Shown: positions 43,335 through 53,212 of the stretch, piece by piece
Position numbering within the stretch: the stretch's first letter is position 1
Layout of the letters: the number at the start of each line of letters is the position of its first letter
Origin: Balneolaceae bacterium
Lineage (GTDB): Bacteria; Bacteroidota; Rhodothermia; Balneolales; Balneolaceae
Assembly (NCBI GenBank): GCA_007693745.1
Contig: REDA01000011.1
Span: 1-64,000, forward strand
Direction of reading: 5' to 3'
DNA: 64,000 nt
Translations under genes and position numbers: made by a program
The notes under the pieces: generated by a model
Seen by the model: only the letters and a program-made list of their open reading frames with translations
What the model was told of the DNA's origin: nothing
Databases searched by the model: none

Positions 43335-46300
43335 ATGCTTCCTGAAATAAGTAAAGCGATCCTATCCTCCCTCCCCCTTACTGACCTCGAGGAGACAATC
43401 AGCCGGGGAGATAACGTACTTCTGAAAGGATTTACCGGATCTTCGGCTCATTTTCTGCTGCAATTTTTAAATCATGAGAAAAAAACGATCCTTATCGTAA
43501 CTCCGGAATTTGAGAAAGCAACGGCAATTGCATCCGATCTTGAAGTACTTGGAGCGACTGAGGTCTTTCTCTTTCCGCCAACCAGAATCAAACCGTACGA
43601 CAAGGAGAAAATATCCGATCTTTCCGTACTTGTACAGCGCTCGGAAGTGCTGGAAAAGATGAACGACGGCAAAGCCTCTCTCATTGTCGCTTCAGCCGAT
43701 GCCATCGCTGAGAAACTTGTCCCTGCCAAACAGTTCTATGACGATTCCATTTCCCTGAAAAAAGGAGAGCAGATCTCACCGGAACAACTCACAACAAAAC
43801 TGACGGATCAGGGTTACTCAGCTGCACGTTTCGTGGATGAACCCGGGGAATTTGCACTCAGGGGAGGTATTCTGGATATCTTTCCTTTTTCCGGGGAGTA
43901 TCCGGTACGCTTTGAATTTTTTGGCGATGAGATCGACTCTATCCGGGAATTTGACCCCGATTCGCAGCGAAGTATCGCATTTCTGAATGAAACAAGACTG
44001 GTACCCAATGCCACCCTTTCTTCAGAATCGAACAAGGAGAGCATCCTTAACTATATGCCGGAACATTCTGTGATTGCAATCGAGAATTCTGATCTTGTTT
44101 TATCTGAAATCGATTCCATCTATACAGACGCATTTGCATCCTATCAAACAGCGGAAAAAACGGGCCATCTCTCTCCCGATCATCATTTTCTCACACCGGA
44201 TGAATGGACAGATGCCATTTCAGAATTTGGCACGATACTCTTTGGTGCCTTTACCAACAGCGCCGGTTCAGCAGCCACAGTCTCTCTGAGGTCCTCCCCT
44301 CATCCCTCATTTAACGGCAATTTCAAACTGCTCAGGGATTTTATCCAGGGTGAAAGCAGAAAGAAGAACGATACCATCATCCTCTGTCAGCATGCCGCAC
44401 AGAGAGAACGTTTTACTGAACTGCTGGGAGATTCTGATGGCTCTTTCCGCTACCGGGTGCTGATGCACACTCTTCATGAGGGATTCCTGCTGCCGGATCA
44501 CAATCTCTCCATCCTTACTGATCATCAGATTTTCAACCGCTACCACCGGCCCAAGGTTCGACGAAAACGGTTGCGGGGCGGCATCTCTTTCAAGGAACTG
44601 AAGGAGCTCAGCTTTGGCGACTATGTGGTTCATGTCGATTACGGCATTGGAAAATTTGCAGGATTTAAAAAGATTGAAGTCAGGGGTGCCGTTCAGGAGG
44701 CTGCTGTTGTACGCTATAAAGACGATTCTATCCTTTATGTAAATGTCTCGAGCCTTCACAAACTGCAGAAGTATTCCGGAAAAGAGGGAAGCCAGCCGCG
44801 GATTACCAGGCTGGGCTCGGGTGAATGGGCACGAAAAAAAGCGGCCACAAAGAAAAAGGTTAAGGACATTGCAAGAGATCTGATCGAACTCTATGCAAAG
44901 CGAAAGGCACAGAAAGCGTATGAATTTGACCCCGACACCTCCTGGCAGACAGAGATGGAAGCCCGGTTTGAGTTTGAGGAGACCCCCGATCAGATGACAG
45001 CCATAGAGGCTGTGAAAAGGGATATGGAATCACAACAGCCGATGGACAGGCTGGTTTGCGGAGACGTGGGCTTTGGAAAAACGGAAGTTGCCGTACGGGC
45101 CGCTTTCAAGGCTGTGATGAATCAGAAGCAGGTGGCCCTTCTGGTCCCTACCACCATCCTTGCAGACCAGCACTTTAAAACATTCACTGAACGGATGAGA
45201 GATTTCCCCGTACATGTGGATGTGATTTCCCGGTTCCGGAGTCAGGCCGAGCAGAAGGCGATCATCCAGCGTACCGAAGAGGGGAAAACGGATATCCTGA
45301 TCGGCACGCACAGACTGCTCTCGAAGGATGTGAAATTCAGGGATCTCGGACTCATGATCATCGACGAGGAACAGCGTTTCGGGGTCGCCATGAAGGAGAA
45401 GCTGAAAACCTACAGGGCAACGATGGATGTGCTCACGCTTACAGCTACACCCATTCCGCGAACCCTGCAGTTCTCCCTGATGGGCGCCAGAGACCTGAGT
45501 ATTATCAACACCCCGCCCCTTAACCGGCAGCCCGTCTATACCGAAATACACAGTTTTGACACCGCCCTCATCCGTGATGCCATTATTGAAGAGGTTTCCA
45601 GGGGGGGACAGGTCTTCTTTATCCACAACAGGGTGAAGAATATCGAAGAGGTGGGCGATATGATCCGTGAACTGGTTCCCGACATCCGGGTTCGGTTTGC
45701 ACACGGTCAGATGCAGCCTGTGAAACTCGAAAAAATTATTCAGGATTTCTATCTCAACAAATTTGATGTCCTCGTATCAACCAATATCGTAGAGAACGGG
45801 ATCGACATCGCCAATGCCAACACCATCATTATCAACAATGCCAACCAGTTTGGGCTCTCCGAACTGCACCAGCTCAGAGGACGTGTGGGCCGATCGAACA
45901 GAAAAGCGTTCTGCTACCTGATCACCCCTCAAATCAGTACACTCACCCCGGAAGCCCGCAAAAGACTCACCGCTTTGGAGGAGTTCTCCGACCTGGGCTC
46001 CGGATTCAGTATCGCAATGAGAGATCTCGACATCAGAGGAGCCGGCGATATTCTGGGAGCCGAACAGAGCGGCTATATTTCTGACATCGGCTTTGAACTA
46101 TATACAAAAATACTGGACGACGCTGTGAGGGAACTGAAAGAGAGTGAATACAGCTCACTTTTCAAACACGAACCCGCATCTGCGGAAAGACCCGATACGA
46201 AAGTGGAGTTTGATGAGTCAGCTTATCTGGATGATCAGTATATCTCTGACAGCGTGGAAAGACTGAATCTCTACAGGCGTCTTTCAGCGCTCAGAACGCA

Positions 46301-46682
46301 GGATGAAATCACTGAGTGGCAGGAGGAACTGACCGATCGATTCGGGCCCCTTCCCGATCACGGGACACACCTCATTACAGCAGCCCGGATCAAACTGGAA
46401 GCCTCTTCCCTCTACTTCACCAAAGTGACCATCCGCTCAGGGCGTATGTGGCTGGTCTGCCCGGGCAGTTCAACAGCTGCAGCAGAAGCCTTCTTCGGGA
46501 ACGGCCTCTTTCAGGAAGTTGTGCAGCAGATCCAGTCAACCGGCATGAATACCGTAAAGGTGGTTCAGAAACAGGAGCAGATCACTCTGGTGATCGATCA
46601 GATAGATTCACCTGACTCTGCATTCAGTCTGCTGAAAAGCCTGACCGGTTTTATTTCAGAAAAAGAGGAAACTGCTGTATGA
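43335..46682 (+). CDS. mfd: Transcription-repair coupling factor
   Basis: Mfd displaces RNA polymerase stalled at DNA lesions and recruits UvrA. The 1115-residue protein has the UvrB-homology N-terminus, the RNA polymerase-interaction domain ([23 protein letters not shown]), then the RecG-like translocase. Visible helicase motifs are Walker [10 protein letters not shown], motif [11 protein letters not shown] and [15 protein letters not shown] (motif III), with GRVGRS (motif VI) and the C-terminal TRCF domain. The length is typical. Its stop overlaps the sua5 start as ATGA. Confidence 0.97.
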   Translation: MLPEISKAILSSLPLTDLEETISRGDNVLLKGFTGSSAHFLLQFLNHEKKTILIVTPEFEKATAIASDLEVLGATEVFLFPPTRIKPYDKEKISDLSVLVQRSEVLEKMNDGKASLIVASADAIAEKLVPAKQFYDDSISLKKGEQISPEQLTTKLTDQGYSAARFVDEPGEFALRGGILDIFPFSGEYPVRFEFFGDEIDSIREFDPDSQRSIAFLNETRLVPNATLSSESNKESILNYMPEHSVIAIENSDLVLSEIDSIYTDAFASYQTAEKTGHLSPDHHFLTPDEWTDAISEFGTILFGAFTNSAGSAATVSLRSSPHPSFNGNFKLLRDFIQGESRKKNDTIILCQHAAQRERFTELLGDSDGSFRYRVLMHTLHEGFLLPDHNLSILTDHQIFNRYHRPKVRRKRLRGGISFKELKELSFGDYVVHVDYGIGKFAGFKKIEVRGAVQEAAVVRYKDDSILYVNVSSLHKLQKYSGKEGSQPRITRLGSGEWARKKAATKKKVKDIARDLIELYAKRKAQKAYEFDPDTSWQTEMEARFEFEETPDQMTAIEAVKRDMESQQPMDRLVCGDVGFGKTEVAVRAAFKAVMNQKQVALLVPTTILADQHFKTFTERMRDFPVHVDVISRFRSQAEQKAIIQRTEEGKTDILIGTHRLLSKDVKFRDLGLMIIDEEQRFGVAMKEKLKTYRATMDVLTLTATPIPRTLQFSLMGARDLSIINTPPLNRQPVYTEIHSFDTALIRDAIIEEVSRGGQVFFIHNRVKNIEEVGDMIRELVPDIRVRFAHGQMQPVKLEKIIQDFYLNKFDVLVSTNIVENGIDIANANTIIINNANQFGLSELHQLRGRVGRSNRKAFCYLITPQISTLTPEARKRLTALEEFSDLGSGFSIAMRDLDIRGAGDILGAEQSGYISDIGFELYTKILDDAVRELKESEYSSLFKHEPASAERPDTKVEFDESAYLDDQYISDSVERLNLYRRLSALRTQDEITEWQEELTDRFGPLPDHGTHLITAARIKLEASSLYFTKVTIRSGRMWLVCPGSSTAAAEAFFGNGLFQEVVQQIQSTGMNTVKVVQKQEQITLVIDQIDSPDSAFSLLKSLTGFISEKEETAV

Positions 46683-47656
46683 TTCTCACCCTTAAACAGG
46701 CCTCTGAACTGCTCCTTTCCGGTGAGGTTGTTGCCATACCTACCGAAACTGTTTACGGCCTGGCAGCCGACGCGTTCAACCCGCTTGCAGTGGAGAAAAT
46801 TTTCCTCACCAAAGGCAGACCGTCAGACAATCCACTGATCGTGCACATCTGTTCCCTGGATCAGCTAGCAGAGCTTACCCCGGCAATCCCCGCATCAGCC
46901 CGTACTCTTGCCGAGGCTTTCTGGCCGGGGCCGCTTACCCTGGTGATCGGCAAGAGACCCGAAGTGCCCGACATCGTGACCGGCGGGCTCCCCACAGTTG
47001 CCGTACGGATGCCGGATCATCCGCTGACGCTGGCCCTGATTCGCCTGACAGGCCCCCTGACTGCCCCCAGCGCCAATCGCTCCGGTACTCCCAGCCCTAC
47101 ACGCCCCTCTCATATAGCTGATGATTACAACAGTTCTGTGGATATACTCGACGGAGGGGAATGTAAAATTGGTATAGAATCTACCGTACTGGACCTCACC
47201 TCAAAACCGGTAAAAATTCTGAGGCCGGGCGCCATCACGGCGGAGATGATCCAGCACAAAACCGGCATTGAAACAATGTACACTCCTGATGATCAGAAAG
47301 ACCTGAACAAAAGTCCCGGCACCCGATACACACACTATAAACCCAAAGCAACCGTACGATGGATCAGCAGAATACCCGGGCAGTTTAAAGAGAGTGCCTA
47401 CTATCTGCTTCATTCAGATACCCCCGGGGATTCAGAAGGATCAGAAAATGTCATTTCATTCAGCGGAGATTTTTCTTTATTCGCACAAAAACTCTATGAT
47501 CACTTCCGCACTGCCGACTGGCTTGGATGCAGTGAAATTATCATTGAAGACCTTCCCCCGGATCAATTCCACCCCCTTCTTCCTGCACTTCGCGACAGAA
47601 TATCAAAAGCTTCCGGCGGCGAACAGAGTGATTATGCCAGGGGCACTCAGGATTAG
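46679..47656 (+). CDS. sua5: L-threonylcarbamoyladenylate synthase
   Basis: YrdC/Sua5-type enzyme that makes threonylcarbamoyl-AMP from threonine, bicarbonate and ATP for the t6A37 modification of ANN-decoding tRNAs. The 325 residues contain the YrdC domain (EVVAIPTETVYGLAADAFN, KGRPSDNPLIVHI, FWPGPLTLV, ITAPSANRSG-like LTAPSANRSGTPSPT) plus a C-terminal Sua5 domain (about 220-320). That second domain makes it the long Sua5 form rather than TsaC. It is coupled to mfd by the 4-bp overlap. Confidence 0.95.
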   Translation: MILTLKQASELLLSGEVVAIPTETVYGLAADAFNPLAVEKIFLTKGRPSDNPLIVHICSLDQLAELTPAIPASARTLAEAFWPGPLTLVIGKRPEVPDIVTGGLPTVAVRMPDHPLTLALIRLTGPLTAPSANRSGTPSPTRPSHIADDYNSSVDILDGGECKIGIESTVLDLTSKPVKILRPGAITAEMIQHKTGIETMYTPDDQKDLNKSPGTRYTHYKPKATVRWISRIPGQFKESAYYLLHSDTPGDSEGSENVISFSGDFSLFAQKLYDHFRTADWLGCSEIIIEDLPPDQFHPLLPALRDRISKASGGEQSDYARGTQD

Positions 47657-47846
47657 ATATACTCAATAATATCTGTTGCTTGAAGTCTTCCAGAAAAACC
47701 GGTAAACAGCTCTGAATTTACTCTCAGAAAAATGGATGTCCCGGATTTGATCATTTTTTTTCAAAAAAAACAAACGATCCGATTCATGTTTCATGTTAAC
47801 TCCACAGTTACATACATGAGAAAAACATAAACAAACATTCATTCCT

Positions 47847-49283
47847 ATGATATCACTAAATTTAAGCAGACTTCTGCTTCTATTCATTATACCCCTCTTT
47901 TCACTGACCATGCTGAATGCCTGCAGTGATGACAACGACGTAGCCATCGTGGATCCGGGAACACCCGATCCGGAACCCGAACCCGAAGATGAGTTCAATC
48001 TTGTAGAGCTCGCCCAGAGCGATGACCGCTTCACTGTTCTCGTAGATCTTCTTGTACGGGCGGAACTGGTTGAGGCACTCTCCGGTGATACAGAACTAAC
48101 CGTTTTTGCCCCAACCAATGATGCATTTGAAGCACTGGGTGTAGATCCTGCCGATCTGGACGACGGACTTCTGTTCAACATCCTCATGTTCCACGTTACC
48201 GCCGGTAAAATCCTCTCAGGTGATCTGGGACCGGGCACTGATTTTGGACCAAGCGGGGCTGTTGAGATGCTCAACGGAGAAAAAGCACTGGTACAGGCAC
48301 TTGAGGGTGTTGTTTTGAACGGCAAGGCGAATGTAGTGGTGCCCGACCTCGAAGCGACCAACGGTGTGATTCACGCCATTGACGATGTGCTTCTTCCTGC
48401 GGCAGCGAGAGAAGAACTCGGCCTTCAGAATCTTGTGGATATTGCCCGCGCTGATGAGGAACTGAGTACACTCGTGAGCATCGCTGAGGAACTCGGACTG
48501 GAAGTAAACCTGAAATATCTGCCAAACTACACCGCATTTGCACCCACCAATGCAGCATTTGAAGCTATTTCAGACGTATTGGCTGGCATCCCTGAATCAG
48601 CAAGAGCTGCTACATTGACCGGTATCCTGGTTTACCATGTTCTCCAGCTCCCTGACGGACCGGTTCCTTCTACCACTGTTGTGGCTGAAGCACCATTTAC
48701 AGCCCCAACCTTAGCTCTGGAAGAGCCGATTTACTTAACCGTGAATGACGGAAATGTGTTTGTCAACAGAACCGCGCAGGTTATTGATGCAGACATCGAA
48801 GCAACGAACGGAATTATCCACAAGATTGACGGAGTACTTCTCCCTAATCTGGCTGGTCCGGTGACCGGTGTGGTTTCCAAGAATTTCAACCTCTCTACCC
48901 TGCTTGGATTTGTCGCTCAGCGACCTGATGTATTGGGTCTGCTCGCTTCAGAACGAGGACAAAATGAAGAATTCACAGTTTTTGCTCCTACCAACGAGGC
49001 TTTTAAAGAAGCACTGGCAGCTTTTCCCGATCTCACGGACGAGCAGATTACTGAAATACTGACTTATCATGTAGTTGTGGGCCCAAGGGTACTCTCCACC
49101 ATGCTTGAGGATGGGGCTGAGGTTGAAACATTCCAGGGTGAGAATATCACCGTATCGATCACTGATGATGGTGTATTTATTAACGAATCAGAAGTGGATC
49201 TGGACAATGTAGATCTCGAGGCCAATAATGGAGTAGTACACATCATTAACTCCGTTCTTGTACCGCCATCATTTCTCGAGTGA
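47847..49283 (+). CDS. Triple-fasciclin (FAS1) domain lipoprotein
   Basis: A 478-residue lipoprotein with a lipobox near MLNAC (Cys26), an acidic Pro-rich linker (about 34-50), then three FAS1 domains (about 50-185, 190-335, 340-478). Each domain carries the two FAS1 signatures: VFAPTNDAFEAL, AFAPTNAAFEAI and VFAPTNEAFKEA, and GVIHAIDDVLLP, GIIHKIDGVLLP and GVVHIINSVLVP. FAS1 proteins are adhesive or matrix proteins, so a cell-surface role is likely. The gene stands alone, with a 190-bp upstream gap and a strong terminator. Confidence 0.95.
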   Translation: MISLNLSRLLLLFIIPLFSLTMLNACSDDNDVAIVDPGTPDPEPEPEDEFNLVELAQSDDRFTVLVDLLVRAELVEALSGDTELTVFAPTNDAFEALGVDPADLDDGLLFNILMFHVTAGKILSGDLGPGTDFGPSGAVEMLNGEKALVQALEGVVLNGKANVVVPDLEATNGVIHAIDDVLLPAAAREELGLQNLVDIARADEELSTLVSIAEELGLEVNLKYLPNYTAFAPTNAAFEAISDVLAGIPESARAATLTGILVYHVLQLPDGPVPSTTVVAEAPFTAPTLALEEPIYLTVNDGNVFVNRTAQVIDADIEATNGIIHKIDGVLLPNLAGPVTGVVSKNFNLSTLLGFVAQRPDVLGLLASERGQNEEFTVFAPTNEAFKEALAAFPDLTDEQITEILTYHVVVGPRVLSTMLEDGAEVETFQGENITVSITDDGVFINESEVDLDNVDLEANNGVVHIINSVLVPPSFLE

Positions 49284-49331
49284 TCTTTACGAAGTGATGA
49301 TTACTGATTCCCTTGGAAAATAATTAGTTCC

Positions 49332-49366
49332 AAAAAAGGCAGCCGCGGTTCAGGGCTGCCTTTTTT
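49332..49366 (+). terminator. Intrinsic terminator after FAS1 lipoprotein
   Basis: GGCAGCC/GGCTGCC (49338-49344, 49354-49360) forms a 7-bp GC stem with a 9-nt loop, flanked by six A and six T. The next gene, at 49555, faces the other way. The rest of the gap (49367-49554) shows nothing recognisable. Confidence 0.9.
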
Positions 49367-49554
49367 ATTTCAGAAGAAAAACCCGCAGCTGGAAGCGGAT
49401 CCGGTGATTTACTTCGTATTCTGTATATTAATCTCTCACCCGCAGTTATCCCCATTTGTCATGTCTCATCCAATCCTCTGACAAACACACTTCCTGAGCA
49501 CTCTCAGACGCAGACCTCTTCCTCTGAAGCGTACTATGAAAAGATAGCAGATCC

Positions 49555-50622
49555 TTACCAGGTCCACCGGTAGAGCCGTGAACTTCTCTGCACCCAGTGG
49601 GTTTTGTCCGGATAGCGGATTCTCATGCTGACCAATGGCCAGAAGAGGCGGCTGTAGATGCGTGAAGGGTAAATATACTCCGAAATCCCTGTTGATTTTT
49701 GAATCTCACCCTCGCCATGCAGAATCAAATCCCCCAGAAAGCGCTGATAAAAGGGGCCGTTGTCAATCACCCTGCCTAACTGCAGAAACGCTTCAAAACC
49801 GTCGCTGCTGAAAGAGATCTGACGTGCCGATTTCAGTCCGAATAGCGAAAGCTGCTCATCCCCCATCCGGATTCCCCCCTGAAACGGAATCACTTTACCC
49901 GCATCTTTAAGAAGCCAGGCTTTCATCTCCCACTCCCGGTTCTCGAGCATCAGATAGTAAATAAATGTAGCATCCGGGAGATGGTACCTGCCCCAGTACC
50001 ACTCACGGAAACTCTCTTTCATCGGTTCTGAACCGCAGTTGTGATCGTGATACCCAATCCCGTTAAAATCGATGATTTGAGAGTGATAACCAGTGATTTT
50101 CAGGCTTCCCCGCACCTCCCCTTTTGGCATCACAAGGTTCCAGGCATGATCCCCGCCCGTACTCTCAGAGTCCGGTTGAATCTGCTCAGGCAGTGGCAGT
50201 TCAGAATCAAAACAGAGTTCACCGATCAGACGGTCGCCATTTGCAAGCGTGTGATCCAGAGAAAGGGTATAGGCCATTTTCAGTCCATCCAGCACTCCGC
50301 TGAAACGGCTGTTACCCATCTTTGCTTCCGGGTGATTCGCCGAAAACCCTGCCTCATTCCGGTTGAACTCCTCAAAGGCATAAAAAAGTGGTTTCGCTTC
50401 GTGATATACCGAAATGCTGATCGCGGGAAAATCAGACGCCTCGGGAGCACCGGTTCCCTGCAGTTTCCTGATGTATCTGCTCGAAAAAGGATTGCCGTCA
50501 TAGAAAATGATCACGACAGAGTAACCATCCACCGATATTGCATCAAAATACCACCACTCATAGCTGCCCGGGGTCTCTTTTGCGGTTTGCACATCTTTGT
50601 GAAAATCTGATAGGATTCGCAT
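49555..50622 (-). CDS. CrtC-like carotenoid hydratase family protein
   Basis: A 355-residue protein with the hallmark EWWYFDA near the N-terminus (about 21-27) and GIGYHDHNCGSEP near residue 190. Both are features of the hydroxyneurosporene synthase (CrtC/AttH) lipocalin-like superfamily, which includes carotenoid 1,2-hydratases. No signal peptide is visible. The divergent neighbour is a membrane family 2 glycosyltransferase, which would fit synthesis of a glycosylated hydroxy-carotenoid. That pathway assignment is inference; no phytoene synthase or desaturase is in the window. Confidence 0.82.
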   Translation of the reverse strand: MRILSDFHKDVQTAKETPGSYEWWYFDAISVDGYSVVIIFYDGNPFSSRYIRKLQGTGAPEASDFPAISISVYHEAKPLFYAFEEFNRNEAGFSANHPEAKMGNSRFSGVLDGLKMAYTLSLDHTLANGDRLIGELCFDSELPLPEQIQPDSESTGGDHAWNLVMPKGEVRGSLKITGYHSQIIDFNGIGYHDHNCGSEPMKESFREWYWGRYHLPDATFIYYLMLENREWEMKAWLLKDAGKVIPFQGGIRMGDEQLSLFGLKSARQISFSSDGFEAFLQLGRVIDNGPFYQRFLGDLILHGEGEIQKSTGISEYIYPSRIYSRLFWPLVSMRIRYPDKTHWVQRSSRLYRWTW

Positions 50623-50680
50623 ACCTTACCTGAATGATCCTTCTTTGTATGGGGTTTGTTCAAAGATAATGAAATCCTGA

Positions 50681-51859
50681 TTGAGTGCGACATCTGTGAG
50701 TACATTCCTCCTTTTTTTTGCCGTTGTTTACCTTCTGATCACATCAGCAGTACTGCTTCGAAACCGTTTTGAACTTACCCCCCTCTCTTCCGAAAAAAAT
50801 ATACCGGATGAGCAACCGCTTGTTTCCGTCTGCATCCCCGCCAGAAATGAAGAGAGAACCCTTGGGAAGCTGCTTCAATCACTTACACTTCAGGATTACC
50901 CTCATTTCGAGGTTCTGGTGCTTGATGACCATTCGGAGGATCGTACTGCTGAGGTGATTCAGAATTATAAGGATGCATTCGGACCCCGGCTAATACATCT
51001 TAATGGAACAGAAAAGCCGGACTCGTGGCTGGGAAAGCCCTGGGCTTGTCAGCAGCTTGGAGAGGCTGCAAGCGGTGAAATTCTGCTCTTTCTGGATGCC
51101 GATACGTTACTGGAGAAAAGCGCCGTAAGCCGCGTGGCAGCTTCCTTTGAAAACCATCCGGTCTCGATGATCACGGTATGGCCCCGCCAGATCCTTAAGA
51201 CCTTTTGGGAAAATTCAGTTCTGCCTCTTGTCTATTATGCACTGCTCACGCTCCTGCCTGCAATCTATGTGTTCCGTGATCCGCGTTGGATGCCGCGGAG
51301 TATGGCCCGTTTCTTCCGGGGATCCTTTGCCGCGGCAAACGGGCAATGCATTGCCTTTCGGACAGATGTTTACAGAGAGATCGGAGGTCACCACTCCGTA
51401 CACGATAAAATTGTGGAAGATGTAGAGCTGGCCCGTTCCTTAAAAACATCGGGTTACAGGATAAGGATGTTCCAGGGATGCGGAACCGTCTCCTGCCGCA
51501 TGTACACCAGTGAGAAAGAGATGTTTGCCGGCTTCAGGAAAAATTTCCTTGCGGGTTTTGGCTATTCCATACCCCTGTTTGTAACAGGTTCGATTCTTCA
51601 TCTGATCGTCTTCATCTTTCCCTTTCTGATGCTCTTTACAGCGCTCCTTAACGGCAGTACTGCCGATCTCTGGCTCTCTGTTGCAGCTGTTTCGCTGATA
51701 TTTATTCACAGGTTCATGCTTTCTCTCTGGTTTCAGTGGGATCCTCTCTACAGTCTGCTGCACCCCATCGGTGTGTTATGGTTTCAGCGGCTTGGAATCA
51801 GGGTCCTTGCAGACTACCTGTCCGGAAAAAAAGTGGAATGGAAAGGCAGAAAAGTCTGA
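50681..51859 (+). CDS. Family 2 glycosyltransferase, membrane-bound (CruC/CrtQ-like)
   Basis: A 392-residue GT-A glycosyltransferase. It has an N-terminal membrane helix (about 6-26), then the catalytic domain with VSVCIPARNEERTLGKLLQSL, VLDDHSEDRT and the metal-binding LFLDADT. It continues with EDVELARSL and ends with two to three C-terminal helices (about 300-360). WLGKPWACQQL is typical of the group containing carotenoid and lipid glycosyltransferases. Start is TTG at 50681, with GTG at 50696 possible. It is divergent from the CrtC-like gene by 58 bp. Confidence 0.85.
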   Translation: MSATSVSTFLLFFAVVYLLITSAVLLRNRFELTPLSSEKNIPDEQPLVSVCIPARNEERTLGKLLQSLTLQDYPHFEVLVLDDHSEDRTAEVIQNYKDAFGPRLIHLNGTEKPDSWLGKPWACQQLGEAASGEILLFLDADTLLEKSAVSRVAASFENHPVSMITVWPRQILKTFWENSVLPLVYYALLTLLPAIYVFRDPRWMPRSMARFFRGSFAAANGQCIAFRTDVYREIGGHHSVHDKIVEDVELARSLKTSGYRIRMFQGCGTVSCRMYTSEKEMFAGFRKNFLAGFGYSIPLFVTGSILHLIVFIFPFLMLFTALLNGSTADLWLSVAAVSLIFIHRFMLSLWFQWDPLYSLLHPIGVLWFQRLGIRVLADYLSGKKVEWKGRKV

Positions 51860-51912
51860 ATTTGTTATCTCACAGTTTCTTTTGTGAAGAAGAGGTTGCA
51901 TATTACAGGCAG

Positions 51913-52830
51913 ATGGAAGAACTGATTGCCAAATATTTGCAATTTCAGAAAATTGAGAGAAATGCATCGAAGCACACCCTGAGCTCCTATGGGCGTGACT
52001 TGCGACAGCTGATGGAGTTTGCTTCGGCAGAGCTGCAGACCGAATGTGATCTGCTCAGCGCAGAATCGATAGACCGGCTTCTGATACGGCTTTGGTTGGG
52101 TGAACTTTCTGAACAGGGGCTAAAACGAAGTACAATAGCGAGAAAAGTTGCAGCTGTACGCTCCTTCTTTAAGTATCTGTACAGCCGCGGCTTCATTGGG
52201 AAAAATCCGGCCCAGCTGCTGATCATTCCGAAAAAAGAGAAGCGGCTGCCCAAGACTGTCTCCGCATCGGAAATGGATGAGATGATGAATTTGTGTGATC
52301 TGACGGATCCCTCTCAGGTTCAGGACCGTGCCATACTTGAACTTTTCTATTCTACCGGAATCAGGCTCAGTGAACTCACCTCACTGAATGTGACCGATCT
52401 CAATCTGACACAACATCTGGTCACGGTTTTTGGAAAGGGCAGAAAAGAGCGGTCGGTACCCCTGGGGGCCAGAGCTTCAGAAGCATTGAAAAATCAACTG
52501 ATAAACCGGAACAAACTTCTCACAGGGAAGAGTGATGCAGACGCAAAAAAGGCACTCTTCCTCAGCTCCTCCGGGCAACGGATCTACCCCAGAAAAGTAC
52601 AGAGACTTGTACAAAGTTATCTGATCAGAGTCAGTGAAGTGACCCAAAAGAGTCCGCACACGCTCCGGCACAGTTTTGCGACACACCTGCTCGACGCAGG
52701 AGCCGATATTCGGATCATCAAGGAATTTCTTGGTCATTCGAGCCTTGCATCTACCCAGATTTACACGCATACAAGCGTTGAACGCCTGAAACAAGTTTAC
52801 AAACAAGCCCATCCCAGGGCTGATCATTAA
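51913..52830 (+). CDS. xerC: Tyrosine recombinase XerC/XerD
   Basis: Site-specific recombinase for chromosome-dimer resolution. The ATG at 51913 gives 305 residues (MEELIAKYLQFQKIERNAS), the usual length; upstream starts would overlap the glycosyltransferase gene and add an unrelated tail. It has an N-terminal SAM-like DNA-binding domain and a C-terminal catalytic domain. The catalytic residues are in STGIRLSEL (Arg), GKGRKERSVPL (Lys), HTLRHSFATHLL (His, Arg), LGHSS (His) and QIYTH (Tyr nucleophile). No mobile-element context is seen, supporting a housekeeping Xer role. XerC versus XerD cannot be settled here. Confidence 0.94.
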   Translation: MEELIAKYLQFQKIERNASKHTLSSYGRDLRQLMEFASAELQTECDLLSAESIDRLLIRLWLGELSEQGLKRSTIARKVAAVRSFFKYLYSRGFIGKNPAQLLIIPKKEKRLPKTVSASEMDEMMNLCDLTDPSQVQDRAILELFYSTGIRLSELTSLNVTDLNLTQHLVTVFGKGRKERSVPLGARASEALKNQLINRNKLLTGKSDADAKKALFLSSSGQRIYPRKVQRLVQSYLIRVSEVTQKSPHTLRHSFATHLLDAGADIRIIKEFLGHSSLASTQIYTHTSVERLKQVYKQAHPRADH

Positions 52831-52835
52831 TCAAC

Positions 52836-52841
52836 AGGAGG
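52836..52841 (+). promoter_or_regulatory. Strong Shine-Dalgarno site before hpf
   Basis: AGGAGG lies 4 nt before the hpf ATG. Most genes in the window lack such a site, so hpf may be translated unusually efficiently. Confidence 0.6.
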
Positions 52842-52845
52842 AAAC

Positions 52846-53145
52846 ATGAAAACCACATTCACTGCAAGACATTTTCAATCCAGTCCGGAACTTAAGGAGT
52901 TCTGTCTGAGTTCAGTCGAAAAGCTCGAACAGTTTTTTGATAAAATCATCGTATGTGATATTATCCTTCGTCCGGGACAAAATGACGAAAATCCCGCAAT
53001 TGCCGAACTGAATGTTAAGGTACCCAAAACTCTTCTCAACATCTCTGAAGAGGCACCCAACTACGAACAGGCCATTGGAAACGCAGTGGATAATGCCATA
53101 CGACAACTTCGGAAGTACAAAACAAAGCACTACGAGCAATTCTGA
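52846..53145 (+). CDS. hpf: Ribosome hibernation-promoting factor, short form
   Basis: Hpf/YfiA family protein of 99 residues that binds the 30S decoding region and stabilises inactive ribosomes in stationary phase. It carries the family start TFTARHFQSSPELKEFC, a central IIVCDIILRPGQ strand and AIGNAVDNAIRQLRKYK. The short form lacks the C-terminal dimerisation domain of long HPF. It is 15 bp after xerC, with a hairpin terminator downstream before hprK. Confidence 0.95.
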   Translation: MKTTFTARHFQSSPELKEFCLSSVEKLEQFFDKIIVCDIILRPGQNDENPAIAELNVKVPKTLLNISEEAPNYEQAIGNAVDNAIRQLRKYKTKHYEQF

Positions 53146-53153
53146 TGAACCAG

Positions 53154-53192
53154 ACCTGCTGTTAACATTTGTATGAAAGCAGCAGGTTTTTT
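53154..53192 (+). terminator. Terminator between hpf and hprK
   Basis: ACCTGCTG/CAGCAGGT (53154-53161, 53180-53187) makes an 8-bp stem with an 18-nt loop and is followed by six T. It would end or attenuate xerC-hpf transcription before hprK. Confidence 0.75.
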
Positions 53193-53212
53193 AAAAAAAA
53201 AAGGGCCAGCAC

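Noticed and set aside
45030-45704. 224-codon minus-strand frame
   Set aside because: Shadow of the mfd helicase region.
47663-48361. 232-codon minus-strand frame, Ser/Thr/Arg-rich
   Set aside because: Antisense to the first fasciclin domain; its composition mirrors the real gene and it has no homology-like pattern.
51736-51912. Upstream extension of XerC by up to 59 residues
   Set aside because: It overlaps the glycosyltransferase gene by 124 bp and does not resemble Xer N-termini; the ATG at 51913 gives the standard 305 residues.
51913-52830. Integron or mobile-element integrase
   Set aside because: Length, N-terminal domain and neighbours (hpf, hprK) fit a housekeeping Xer recombinase, and no attachment-site repeats or cargo genes were seen.
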